A DNA stretch of 64,000 nt from Sphaerotilus microaerophilus. Lineage in GTDB: Bacteria > Pseudomonadota > Gammaproteobacteria > Burkholderiales > Burkholderiaceae_C. Positions 52,887 through 61,636 of the stretch are shown here, in pieces. The stretch lies in assembly GCF_023734135.1 (NCBI RefSeq), contig NZ_AP025730.1, forward strand, positions 2,852,001 through 2,916,000, given 5' to 3'. A program made the position numbers and the translations under genes. Numbering within the stretch: position 1 is the first letter of the stretch; each line of letters opens with the position of its first letter. Under the pieces are notes generated by a model. The model was not told where the DNA came from. It made no database searches and was given only the letters and a program-made list of their open reading frames with translations.

Positions 52887-55800
52887 TCAGTCAAGTCCAG
52901 GGGTGGTGCCGGCCACACCGAGGGGGCTGCTCGTTGGCGCCACCGCCGTTGCTCTACCTTGCCCGTCGCGCAGCAGGATGGCCCGGTGCCAGGGGTTGGC
53001 ACCGCGCAGGCTGGTCCGCCATGCTGGTGGTGTGTGTTCTTCGGCGTTGCTCAGCCACGCCCGCGCCTGTTCGAGCGCGTCGGCGGCCTGCGCGATCTCG
53101 CCCGCGTCGGTCAGGGACCGCACGCAGATCCAGATCATTTCGCTGGGTAGCCATTCGACGCAGAGGCCGTCACTCAGCCGTTGCAGCACGGCCCATGCCA
53201 GATCCGCAGCGGCGCGTCCCTGACCCGAGTCGGCCAGCGCCTGCACGCAGAGCACGCTGGCCGCGGCCTCAATGCCGAAGGCCCCTTGCGCTGCGGCCTG
53301 CTGCGCTACCTGAGCCGCCACGGCCAAGGCCTGTTCGGCTGCCAGTCCGCGGGCCATGCGCAGGCGATGCTCCGGGGGAATCAGGTTCGGGTCGACGCCA
53401 TCCCACACCGCACGGGCCGCGGCCAGGTGCCGCCGTTCCTGCGGCCCCAGGGCGCCGAGCCGCCCGTCCTGGTCACGGGCCAGGCGAGCGCGCAACTGGT
53501 GGCGCAGACTGCGGGAGGCCGGTGGGAGTGCCGCCGGCAGTTCTTCCTGGAGGAGCGCATGGGCCCGTCCGTGCTGGCCGAGCCAGATCCACGCCAGTGC
53601 CAGCCGGTGCGCCGCGGCCACATGCCAAACCGACACCACGGCCGGGATCGCGGCCAGTGCGGTTTCGAGTGCTGGTAGGGCCGGCTCGAAGCGGCCGAAC
53701 TGCAGTTCGATCTGGGCGCGGTTGAGGCGGCTGATGGGGCCGTGCAGACCCATCAGGGTACCGAGTTGCGCATGCATGCGGCAGGCCTCGTCGGCCGCGG
53801 CCAGAGCCTCGCGAAGGCGGCCCGCCTGACCCAGGCTGACCGCCAGGTTCTGCTGGTGGACCACCTCTTCGGCCGGGTTGCGCAGCTGTCTGGCCAGCTG
53901 CCGCGCGCGTTCGAGCGTCTCGATCGATCGGCTGACCTGCCGCTCCAGGTTGTACAGCGAGCTCAGCGCACCCAGATGCTGCAGCGCCTGCACGGGCGTT
54001 GCGTGCGTGGCGACCAGTGCGGCCATGTCCTCCAGCGTGTGGCGGGCCAGGTCGGTGCGCCCCTGCATCATCTGGCACTGCGCCCGGAGGCGCAGCAGGT
54101 CGATGCGCGACTCGGCATCAATCGCCTGGGCGGCATCGAGCGGACCCTCCAGGCACTGCTCGACGATCGCCAGCGCCTCGTCGAGGCGTGCCTGGTTGAG
54201 TCGGCAGAAGGCCAGCATGGCCGCAGCCCGCGCCCGGCGAGATGGTGTGTCGGCCCACGCCTGCAGCTGCAGTGCCAGGGCCTGCAACCCATCGATGCCC
54301 TCCACGATGGTCATCGCATCGCTGCTGTGGTACCAGAGATCGAATCCTGCGCTCGCATCGTCGACGCGCTCCCAGGCGGCCAGCGCCGAGCGGGCATCGG
54401 CCAGCTGCTCGACGGGCCGGCCGAGCTGGGCCGCCCCCTCCGAGGCCCGGCTCCAGGCAAGAGCTGCCTCCTTCCAGTGCAGCGCCGCCTGCCAGAGCCG
54501 GCCCAGCTCGGCGGCCGGGACGCCGGGGCGGTCCTCCAGATGTCGGGCCAGCAGCCCATGCAAAGCCACCGACCTGGCCGTTGGCAGGCTGGCCAGCAGC
54601 ACCTCGCGTAGCAAGTCATGGGCAATGCCCGGCGTAGGCGCGACCGCTTCCCGGTGTCCTGGCCGATGCGTCGCACCCTCGGGCAGAGGCAGCGCGTGGC
54701 CGGATGGCTCACCGTCCTGAAGCAGCACGAAGATCTGTTCGTCTTCCAGCTCCTGCCAGGCGTCTGTCAGGGCGAGGACCGGCCGCTGCAGGACCGCAGC
54801 CGCCAGACCAGGCTCCCAGAACCGCCCGGCCACGGCAGCCAGCTCCGCAAGCTGCCGGGCCTCGGTGCTGATGGCCGACAGGCGCAGGCTCACCCGCTGT
54901 GCCAGTTCGGTGGCCAGGCCGAGTCGCAGGTCGACCGCTGCAGCGTGGCTAGGCCAGACGTGGCGCAACGTGTCCAAGACCTGGAAGGGATTGCCGCCGA
55001 CCATGCTGCGCAGGTGAGCAGCGTCTGTGGGAGACGGCCAACGAAGGTCGTCGAGCAGCGCCGCCAAGCCCGTGGCGCTGAGTGGCTGCAGCTCGATGGC
55101 CACCCAATCCCCCTCTGGCAGGATCGCCAGTTGGGCGGAGCCCTCCGCGGGCCGGGCCGCCAGCAACCAGTCGATGCACGCGATCGAGTCGCTGTCTCTG
55201 CCGGCACGGGCATTGCGCAGCCACTCCAGACTGGCCGCATCGGCGCGCTGCAGGTCGTCCAGCACCACCAACACGCGCCGCGAGCGCCCACCCAGTGCGC
55301 GCTCCAGCACCCGATGGGCCGCCCGCCGCAGCAGGGGGTCGGCGCCGGGGCCGGTCAAGGCGGACCAAGCGATGCCGTGCCGGGCAAAACGCTCCGGCAG
55401 CAGGGGCCCCAGCGCCTGGACGTCCGCCTCGGCCAACAGATCGGCCGCACTTGGTGCGTCCCGGGAGGGAGCCGCCTCCGGCGCCAGGTTATCCAGTGCC
55501 TGGCCCAGCAGCCATGCCAGCACGCCATAGGGCTGCGCGGCCTCGTCCCGACAGGCTTTGCGCCACACCAAGCGGTCCTGGCCCTGCGCCCATGCCCCCA
55601 GATCCTGCATCAAGCGGGACTTGCCCATGCCGGCCTCGCCCAGCAGCACAGCCATACGGCCGTCCTGCCAAGCCTGGCGCACCGCGGCGGCAGGGGCTTC
55701 GCGTTCGATCAGGCGCGGCGGGCGCAGCAGCGCTGCGGGCAGTCGCCGCCTCGGCGCGGCCACTGCGGCCGTGTCTCCCGTCGGTGTCATCGACTCCGCG

Positions 55801-56579
55801 GGTTGTGTCTCAGGCGGCGACCCCGCCTTCGCTGGCCCTGGGTCAGGGTTTGTCGGACCGTCCAGCAGGTCCTTGAAAGTCTGCAGTGTGAGTGTCTCAA
55901 GCGGTGCACGGCCATGCTGCAGGCAATGGCGCTCAGTGGCTTCGAATGCAGCCATGGCAGCGGCCCGATCCCCCAGGTGCAGCCAGACCTGCATCAGCGC
56001 TCGGCAGACAGCTTCCCGTCCCGGTTCCACCTGGTGCAGTGGCTGCAGCCACGCCAGGGCATCGTGAAACCGTCCCTGTGCGGCCAGGTCCCGGGCGAGT
56101 GCGAGCGTGCGCTCGCAACGCTGACTTGCCCATTGTCGGCGGCCGTCGTCCAGCAAGGTGGTCAGTTCTGTGCCAGGCGCGTGTACACCGAGGAGCAACT
56201 CGGTCTCCGCCCAGCGTGTGGGGGCCCAATCCAACCAGGGCTGCAGCGCGAGCAGGTCGACGGACGTACCGGGATGCAGGTGGAAACCACCGCCGTGCCC
56301 CACGAGTTCCACACCCCGTCGCCGCAGGCGGAACACCCGCTGCCGCAAGCTGTTGCCTGCTGCTGCAGGGCGGTGTTGCGGCCACAGCAGCTGCGCCAGC
56401 TGGCCTGACGACTGATGCGCCCCCACCGCAAGTTGCCACAGCAACAGCGCATCCAGATCACCCAGCGCGGAACGACCGCCAGGCCCCTCGATGTGAGGCG
56501 TGCCCAGCAGATGAATCGTCACCGGACTGCGCGCCTGCGCGTCGTCTTCGTCGTTTTGTATGCCAACGGACTCGGACAT
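52887..56579 (-). CDS. Large BTAD/ATPase/helical-repeat regulator (AfsR/MalT-like layout)
   Basis: 1230-residue regulator. Residues about 20-115 are the winged-helix-like part (VTIHLLGTPHIEGPGGRSAL; NSLRQRVFRLRRRG) and 145-240 the BTAD helices. A low-complexity hinge follows. An AAA-type ATPase has Walker A GEAGMGKS (314-321) and Walker B VLVVLDDLQRAD (436-447). From about residue 690 to the end come TPR-like helix repeats (ALAWSRASEGAAQLGRPVEQ, AVSLGQAGRLREALAAADEA). No C-terminal LuxR HTH is seen, so DNA binding must be N-terminal. Such layouts are common in Actinobacteria (AfsR) and unusual in betaproteobacteria. Confidence 0.85.
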   Translation of the reverse strand: MSESVGIQNDEDDAQARSPVTIHLLGTPHIEGPGGRSALGDLDALLLWQLAVGAHQSSGQLAQLLWPQHRPAAAGNSLRQRVFRLRRRGVELVGHGGGFHLHPGTSVDLLALQPWLDWAPTRWAETELLLGVHAPGTELTTLLDDGRRQWASQRCERTLALARDLAAQGRFHDALAWLQPLHQVEPGREAVCRALMQVWLHLGDRAAAMAAFEATERHCLQHGRAPLETLTLQTFKDLLDGPTNPDPGPAKAGSPPETQPAESMTPTGDTAAVAAPRRRLPAALLRPPRLIEREAPAAAVRQAWQDGRMAVLLGEAGMGKSRLMQDLGAWAQGQDRLVWRKACRDEAAQPYGVLAWLLGQALDNLAPEAAPSRDAPSAADLLAEADVQALGPLLPERFARHGIAWSALTGPGADPLLRRAAHRVLERALGGRSRRVLVVLDDLQRADAASLEWLRNARAGRDSDSIACIDWLLAARPAEGSAQLAILPEGDWVAIELQPLSATGLAALLDDLRWPSPTDAAHLRSMVGGNPFQVLDTLRHVWPSHAAAVDLRLGLATELAQRVSLRLSAISTEARQLAELAAVAGRFWEPGLAAAVLQRPVLALTDAWQELEDEQIFVLLQDGEPSGHALPLPEGATHRPGHREAVAPTPGIAHDLLREVLLASLPTARSVALHGLLARHLEDRPGVPAAELGRLWQAALHWKEAALAWSRASEGAAQLGRPVEQLADARSALAAWERVDDASAGFDLWYHSSDAMTIVEGIDGLQALALQLQAWADTPSRRARAAAMLAFCRLNQARLDEALAIVEQCLEGPLDAAQAIDAESRIDLLRLRAQCQMMQGRTDLARHTLEDMAALVATHATPVQALQHLGALSSLYNLERQVSRSIETLERARQLARQLRNPAEEVVHQQNLAVSLGQAGRLREALAAADEACRMHAQLGTLMGLHGPISRLNRAQIELQFGRFEPALPALETALAAIPAVVSVWHVAAAHRLALAWIWLGQHGRAHALLQEELPAALPPASRSLRHQLRARLARDQDGRLGALGPQERRHLAAARAVWDGVDPNLIPPEHRLRMARGLAAEQALAVAAQVAQQAAAQGAFGIEAAASVLCVQALADSGQGRAAADLAWAVLQRLSDGLCVEWLPSEMIWICVRSLTDAGEIAQAADALEQARAWLSNAEEHTPPAWRTSLRGANPWHRAILLRDGQGRATAVAPTSSPLGVAGTTPGLD

Positions 56580-56805
56580 GCTTGACCATCTCTCCCTGCC
56601 GGCTCAACGCTCGCTCAACTACACCCCATCATGGGGCACTGCCCTGCGGCACAGGACCAGCTCGTTCGAGCAGTTCGATCTCAGTAGTTTGCCTGTACAC
56701 CCCGGGACGGGTACAGAGGCAGATCAAGTCGGTCCTGCGCCAGCGTGCGCACGACCTCCTCGGGAGTGAATCGGGTGACCTGCGCTGAAGCACCCGTTCA
56801 CAGAC

Positions 56806-59800
56806 TCACTTCCAGTACACCGCCCCACCGAAGACCGGCACAGGCGTGTAGTTGCGCGCAACGCTGCCGCTGCCGAGGATTCCCTCGCCCCAGCAGAGCA
56901 CCCGGCCCTGGCGGGTCAACGCACAGCTGTGCTTGCCCTGCGACTGCAGCGCGGTCACGTCGGCCAGGTCCGGGATGTCGCGCGGGGTCAGCACATTCAC
57001 CGGCACGCTCTGAGACGGAGGGAAGGCACCGATCGCTCCGGTACCCGCATAGCCCCAGCAAGCCACGCCGCCGCCCGCACGCAGCGCGCAGCTGTGGCTG
57101 TCACCCACGCTGATCGCCACGGCGTCGCTCAGGCCGGTCACCAGCGTGGGGCTGCTGCGTGCGGTGCTGCTGCCGTCGCCCAACTGGCCGTTGAGGTTGT
57201 TGCCCCAGCACAGCACCCGCTGATCACCGCGCAGGGCACACATGTGGGAGCTGCCGAAGCTCACCGACACGATGTTGGCCAGGCCGGCCACAGCCGTGGC
57301 CTGGTACACCGGTGTACCAGTGGGCGTCAGCACGAGACCCTGGGTGCCCCAGCAGGCCACCTGGCCACTGCGACGTACCGCGCAACTGCCGCTGCCTGCG
57401 GCCAGCGCCACCGCGTCGGTCAACCCGGCGACATCGACCGGGGTGCTGCTGGGGTTGGCTGTGGTGGCTGTACCCAGCGCACCGCCGCTGTTGCTGCCCC
57501 AGCAGCGCACCCCGCCGCCCGACCGCAGGGCACAGGTGTGGAAGCTGCCCGCTGCCACGGCGGTGGCGTCGGTCAGACCAGACACCTGCGTCGGTGTGCG
57601 GCTGTCGATCCGGGTGCCGTTGCCCAGTTGTCCCAGGTCGTTGCGGCCCCAGCACCACACGCTGCGATCGACTTTCAGTGCGCAGCTGGTCTGGGAGCCG
57701 GCGCTCAGCGAAACGACGCCGCTCAGGCCCGGCACGGCCACGGGGACTCGACGATCGACCACCGTGCCGTCACCGAGTTGGCCGTAGCTGTTGTTGCCCC
57801 AGCAGACCACCGTGCCATCCGCCTTCAGGGCGCAGCTGTGGTCGTAGCCGTCGGCCAGGGCATGGCCGATCGCCACCACGCGCAGCGGGCTGCCGTTGCG
57901 CTGGGCGCTGTAGTCGCCGGGCGCGCGCCAGACCTTGCTCACCGGGCTGCCGGAGCTGTCAGCACTGCCATCGCCCCAGCGCCAGGTGGCTGCGCTGCCG
58001 GCCAGGTCGCTGTAGAGGTAGAGCCGGTCGGTCATGACACGCCCTGGGGCGGCTGAGTCGGTGGCGGTGGCCGTGACCCAGAGCTCCGCGCCTCGGGTCG
58101 TGACGCTCCCGCTGGCATTGCCGATGCGTACGCTGTAGCGCGCTCCGTCGTCTACCAAGGTCAGTGCCGGCGTCGTCAGGCTGGCCGACCGCGCGCCGGG
58201 TACTTCCACGCCGTCTCGCAGCCACTGGTAGGTTGCAGCCGTGCCGGTGCTGGCCTCCACGCTGAAGGTGGCCGTCTGCCCCGCATGGGTCTGGACCGTT
58301 TGCGGCGGGCGGGTCACCGTGATGCCGCTGGTGTCGACCCTCAGCGCGGCGGCCTGCGTGGCTGAACTGGCTGCGAAGGTGCCGCTGCCGTTCCAGCCCC
58401 AGAGGCTGCCGTCACCCAGCAGCACGCTGCAGCCAGTGGCGCAGGACAGGGCCACGGCTCCGTCGAGCCGCGGCATCGCGGTTGGTGCGTAGAACGACGA
58501 GGCGTTTCCCTGCCCGTGCGAGGCTCCCCAGGTCCACAGGCGCCCGTCCTGGGTGATCGCTGCGGAACCTCGGCTCATCGCCCCGAGTGCGACCACGCGG
58601 CCGAGACCTGGCACGGCAATGGCCGCATCCACGGGCACGGGTGAGCCACCGGTACCGCTGCCCAGCTGGCCTTCGTCGTTCAAACCCCAGGCGATGACGC
58701 TGCCGTCGCGTCGCCGAGCGAGGCAGTGCGATGAGGTTGCGCAAGCGATGTCGGCAACGTCGGTCAGACCGGTGACCTGGCGGGCGCTTCCGGTGTGGGT
58801 GGTCACCGGACCAGAGGGACCCATGACGACCTGGGCGCTCCAGGACAGCTGCCAGACCGTGCCGTCGCTCTTGATGGCCAACGGCATGGACCCGCCGGTG
58901 AGGCCGAGCGCCAGGCGGGCAACGCCGCTCAGCCCGGCAATGCTGCGCGGTGTGACGGTGCTCGCGCCGCTTGAGCTCACGCTCTCGACGCCTGGCAGAT
59001 GCCAGACCGTCCCGTCGTTACGGAGCGCCAGTGTGTATCCGACCACCGTCAACGCCGAGTTCACCTGGTCGATGCCGGCAATCACGCGCGGTGCCGTCGT
59101 GCTGTCGCCGCCGTGCGCGCCCCAGCGCCACATCCTGCCGTCGGCCGAGACGGCCAACGATGCGGAGATGTCCACCGCCGTCAGACCATCGACGATGCGT
59201 GCGTCCGTGCCCGACACCGGCGTCGTGGGGGCCCGATCCAGCGAGGCTTCGCTGCCGAGCATCAGCACCTTGCCGTCCTGGCGCAGTGCCAGGGTGTAGC
59301 CATCGCCCTGGTACAGCTTCATGGTGGCCGTCGAGGTCGATGCCGCCGTCACCGTCAGCACCGCGTCGGCACTCGTGGCCGAACTGGCGTTGGCGTCGGT
59401 GACGCGCACGCTGAACTTCGCGCCGTTGTCGGCCAGCGTCAGCGCGGCGGTGGTGTAGCTGGCGGCCGTGGCACCGGCGACGTCGGCGCCGTCGCGCAGC
59501 CACTGGTAGGTGAGTGTGCCGGTGCCGGTGGCCGCCACGGTGAAGGTGGCGGTCTGGCCGACCGTGGCGCTGGCGGACTGCGGCGAGCTGGTGATGGCTG
59601 CAGCCGGGTCGGTGACCGTGAGTTTGGCGGCTCGGCTGGTGGCGCTGCCGGCGTTGTTGGTGACGACGACGCTGAATTCGGCACCATCGTCGGTGTTGGC
59701 CGTTGCCGCGAGTGAGTAGGCGGCGGCGGTAGCGCCTGCGATGGCACTGCCGTTGCGGCGCCACTGATAGGTCAACGTGGCGTCACCAGTGGCCGTCACG

Positions 59801-59973
59801 TTGAAGCTGGCCGCTGCGCCGGTCGTCACGCTGGCGTCCTGCGGCTGTGCCGTGATGGTCGGGGCCTGCGGACCGGACGGAGTGCTGGTGTCATCGCCTC
59901 CACAGCCAATGACCCCCACGCAAACGAAGGCCGGCAGCAGCCAGCGTCGCAGCCTTTGCACCATGGATCTCAT
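56806..59973 (-). CDS. Large lipoprotein with Ig-like domains and two arrays of RCC1 repeats
   Basis: 1055-residue predicted surface or periplasmic lipoprotein. Leader MRSMVQRLRRWLLPAFVCVG ends at lipobox VIGC. Two Ig-like domains (residues about 40-215) share the form YQWxRdGxxxxGAT. An RCC1 array follows (about 225-540; LALRQDGKVLMLG, KSDGTVWQLSW, WGASHGQG). A third Ig-like domain is at about 550-640, then a second RCC1 array (about 680-1050) with repeats of CALkxdGtVxCWGxNxxGQLGdGt, each with a cysteine pair. AGGAGG six bases before the ATG at 59973 sets the start. RCC1 arrays form beta-propellers; a ligand-binding or adhesive role is inferred. Confidence 0.87.
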   Translation of the reverse strand: MRSMVQRLRRWLLPAFVCVGVIGCGGDDTSTPSGPQAPTITAQPQDASVTTGAAASFNVTATGDATLTYQWRRNGSAIAGATAAAYSLAATANTDDGAEFSVVVTNNAGSATSRAAKLTVTDPAAAITSSPQSASATVGQTATFTVAATGTGTLTYQWLRDGADVAGATAASYTTAALTLADNGAKFSVRVTDANASSATSADAVLTVTAASTSTATMKLYQGDGYTLALRQDGKVLMLGSEASLDRAPTTPVSGTDARIVDGLTAVDISASLAVSADGRMWRWGAHGGDSTTAPRVIAGIDQVNSALTVVGYTLALRNDGTVWHLPGVESVSSSGASTVTPRSIAGLSGVARLALGLTGGSMPLAIKSDGTVWQLSWSAQVVMGPSGPVTTHTGSARQVTGLTDVADIACATSSHCLARRRDGSVIAWGLNDEGQLGSGTGGSPVPVDAAIAVPGLGRVVALGAMSRGSAAITQDGRLWTWGASHGQGNASSFYAPTAMPRLDGAVALSCATGCSVLLGDGSLWGWNGSGTFAASSATQAAALRVDTSGITVTRPPQTVQTHAGQTATFSVEASTGTAATYQWLRDGVEVPGARSASLTTPALTLVDDGARYSVRIGNASGSVTTRGAELWVTATATDSAAPGRVMTDRLYLYSDLAGSAATWRWGDGSADSSGSPVSKVWRAPGDYSAQRNGSPLRVVAIGHALADGYDHSCALKADGTVVCWGNNSYGQLGDGTVVDRRVPVAVPGLSGVVSLSAGSQTSCALKVDRSVWCWGRNDLGQLGNGTRIDSRTPTQVSGLTDATAVAAGSFHTCALRSGGGVRCWGSNSGGALGTATTANPSSTPVDVAGLTDAVALAAGSGSCAVRRSGQVACWGTQGLVLTPTGTPVYQATAVAGLANIVSVSFGSSHMCALRGDQRVLCWGNNLNGQLGDGSSTARSSPTLVTGLSDAVAISVGDSHSCALRAGGGVACWGYAGTGAIGAFPPSQSVPVNVLTPRDIPDLADVTALQSQGKHSCALTRQGRVLCWGEGILGSGSVARNYTPVPVFGGAVYWK

Positions 59974-60080
59974 CTCGAACCTCCTGTGTGTTGAGCGCAC
60001 CCCCCGGGGTGCAGGGAGGTTGTAGGCCCCAGGGCATTACTGGCGGGTTACTGGCAGGAGCCTGGCCCGATCGGGCGTGC

Positions 60081-60773
60081 TCAGGGCGCCACGGTCACCG
60101 CCAGCGTGGCCACTGCGCTCAGGCGGCCGGCCTGGTCCTCGGCGGCACCCCACAAACCGCCCGGCAGTTCCTGCCAGACGAGCACCTGGTAGAGCGCAGC
60201 GTCGTCCGTCACTGACAGCGGCCCGGTTGTGTAGCTGGCGGCATCGGCACCCTCGATGGGCGTGCCATCGCGTGACCAGCGGTAGCGCAGCACGGTGTCC
60301 GATGTGCCCACGGCCTGAACCGCGAAGGTGGCGGTCTGGCCGCTGGTGGCTGCAACGCTTTGGGGCTGGATCGTGATGCCCGGGCGCAGGTGGATGTGGG
60401 CGGTGCCGCTGGTTGAGGTGTGCTCCGAAGAGGAAACCACCAGTTCGATGCGGGCGCCGTGGTCGCTGTACGCCACGTTCGGCAGTTCCCAGGTCGGTCC
60501 CGTGGCTCCCGGGATGTTGACGCCGTCGCGCCGCCACTGGTAGCTCAGCGTCGTCCGCCCGTGGGTCTCGGCCACAAAGGAGGCGGTGCCGCCCGCATCA
60601 ACCACGCACAGCAACGGAGTGATGTCGACGTGAGGCGGATAGTCCTCGCAGACACCAATGAAGTTGCACCCAGCCAGTGGCAGGCCGAGCAGTGCAGCCC
60701 CGTGCAGCAGTGCGCGGCGGCGAGTGGGGCTGGCGGCCAGGCGCGACTGGGCGCTGGTCGAAGGGGTTGGCAT
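60081..60773 (-). CDS. Small Tat-type lipoprotein with Ig-like domains
   Basis: 230-residue protein whose leader contains PTRRRALLHGAALLGLPLAG before the lipobox cysteine (LAGC). The mature part has two Ig-like domains with the same YQWRRDGVNIPGATGP and YRWSRDGTPIEGADAASY pattern seen in the larger neighbour. It is 107 bases upstream of the RCC1 lipoprotein on the same strand, so the two are probably co-expressed and related by domain shuffling. No RCC1 repeats are present. Function is unknown. Confidence 0.8.
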   Translation of the reverse strand: MPTPSTSAQSRLAASPTRRRALLHGAALLGLPLAGCNFIGVCEDYPPHVDITPLLCVVDAGGTASFVAETHGRTTLSYQWRRDGVNIPGATGPTWELPNVAYSDHGARIELVVSSSEHTSTSGTAHIHLRPGITIQPQSVAATSGQTATFAVQAVGTSDTVLRYRWSRDGTPIEGADAASYTTGPLSVTDDAALYQVLVWQELPGGLWGAAEDQAGRLSAVATLAVTVAP

Positions 60774-60930
60774 GACGGGTCGTCCTCCGTGCAGGGGTTC
60801 CCGCACCGGGAGTGGGCGGGGCTGGACATCGGGTGTAGCAGTGCCTGCGTTACTGCTGGGTTACGGGCCTGGTGCAGACGATCCCGGGTGAACCATCGAG
60901 ATGACAGCGCCCGCGCTATCATCTGCAACC

Positions 60931-61365
60931 ATGCCGACCGTCGTGCTCGACACCAACATCCTCGTCGCCGCGATGCTGCGAGGCGGGGGAGCGGCCCGGG
61001 AGGCGCTACGGGCGTGCCTTCGCGGGTGCTGGCAACCAGTGATCGGACCGGCGCTGCAGTCGGAGTACGAGGATGTGCTGGGCCGTGATGGGCTGCTGTG
61101 CGGCGTTGCCTTGACGGCCGATCAGCGCAGCGAGTTGCTCGACGGCTTCCTGGTGTGCTGCCGCTGGGTTGAGGTGTTCTACGCTTGGCGCCCGAACTTG
61201 CCTGATGAGGCGGACAGCCACTTGATCGAACTGGCCGTCGCGGCGCAGGCCGATGCCATCGTCACGCGCAACCTGCGTGACCCGACCCAGGGCGAGCTCA
61301 GGTTTCCCGGGCTGCGGGTGCTGACACCCGAGGCCTGTCTGGAGGCGTTTCCATGTCCACCCTGA
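60931..61365 (+). CDS. PIN-domain toxin (putative RNase)
   Basis: 144-residue PIN_3/COG1569-type ribonuclease toxin. It starts MPTVVLDTNILVAAMLRGGG with the first acidic metal ligand (Asp in VLDTN). Further acidic residues lie in LQSEYEDVLGRD, in PNLPDEADSHLIELA and in ADAIVTRNLRD. An upstream ATG at 60901 is in frame, but the one at 60931 gives the domain start. It overlaps the antitoxin gene by 13 bases. Confidence 0.88.
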   Translation: MPTVVLDTNILVAAMLRGGGAAREALRACLRGCWQPVIGPALQSEYEDVLGRDGLLCGVALTADQRSELLDGFLVCCRWVEVFYAWRPNLPDEADSHLIELAVAAQADAIVTRNLRDPTQGELRFPGLRVLTPEACLEAFPCPP

Positions 61366-61598
61366 CCATCCGTTTGCCCGACGAGAAGCATGAGCGCCTC
61401 AAGGCGCTGGCGCGTGCCAACGCGGTGAGCGTCAACCGGCTGATGGACGAGTTGGCCACCGTGGCGCTGGCGAACTACGACGCGCGGGTGCGCTTCCAGG
61501 CGCGTGCGGCGCGCGGTGGCGCATCGCGTGGGCTGGAGCTGCTGGAACTGCTCGATCGCGCCGAACGTGAACCACCCGCCGCCACCGAGGCCGGTTGA
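61353..61598 (+). CDS. Ribbon-helix-helix antitoxin
   Basis: 81-residue protein. The N-terminal STLTIRLPDEKHERLKALAR and NAVSVNRLMDELATVALANY form a ribbon-helix-helix DNA-binding fold. The C-terminal part is charged and likely binds the toxin. It overlaps the upstream PIN gene, so the order is toxin then antitoxin, the reverse of most pairs. It probably autoregulates the pair. The next gene starts 38 bases later. Confidence 0.85.
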   Translation: MSTLTIRLPDEKHERLKALARANAVSVNRLMDELATVALANYDARVRFQARAARGGASRGLELLELLDRAEREPPAATEAG

Positions 61599-61636
61599 TG
61601 ATCCTCCCCTGCCAAGAACGTACCCAGAGGAAGCCC

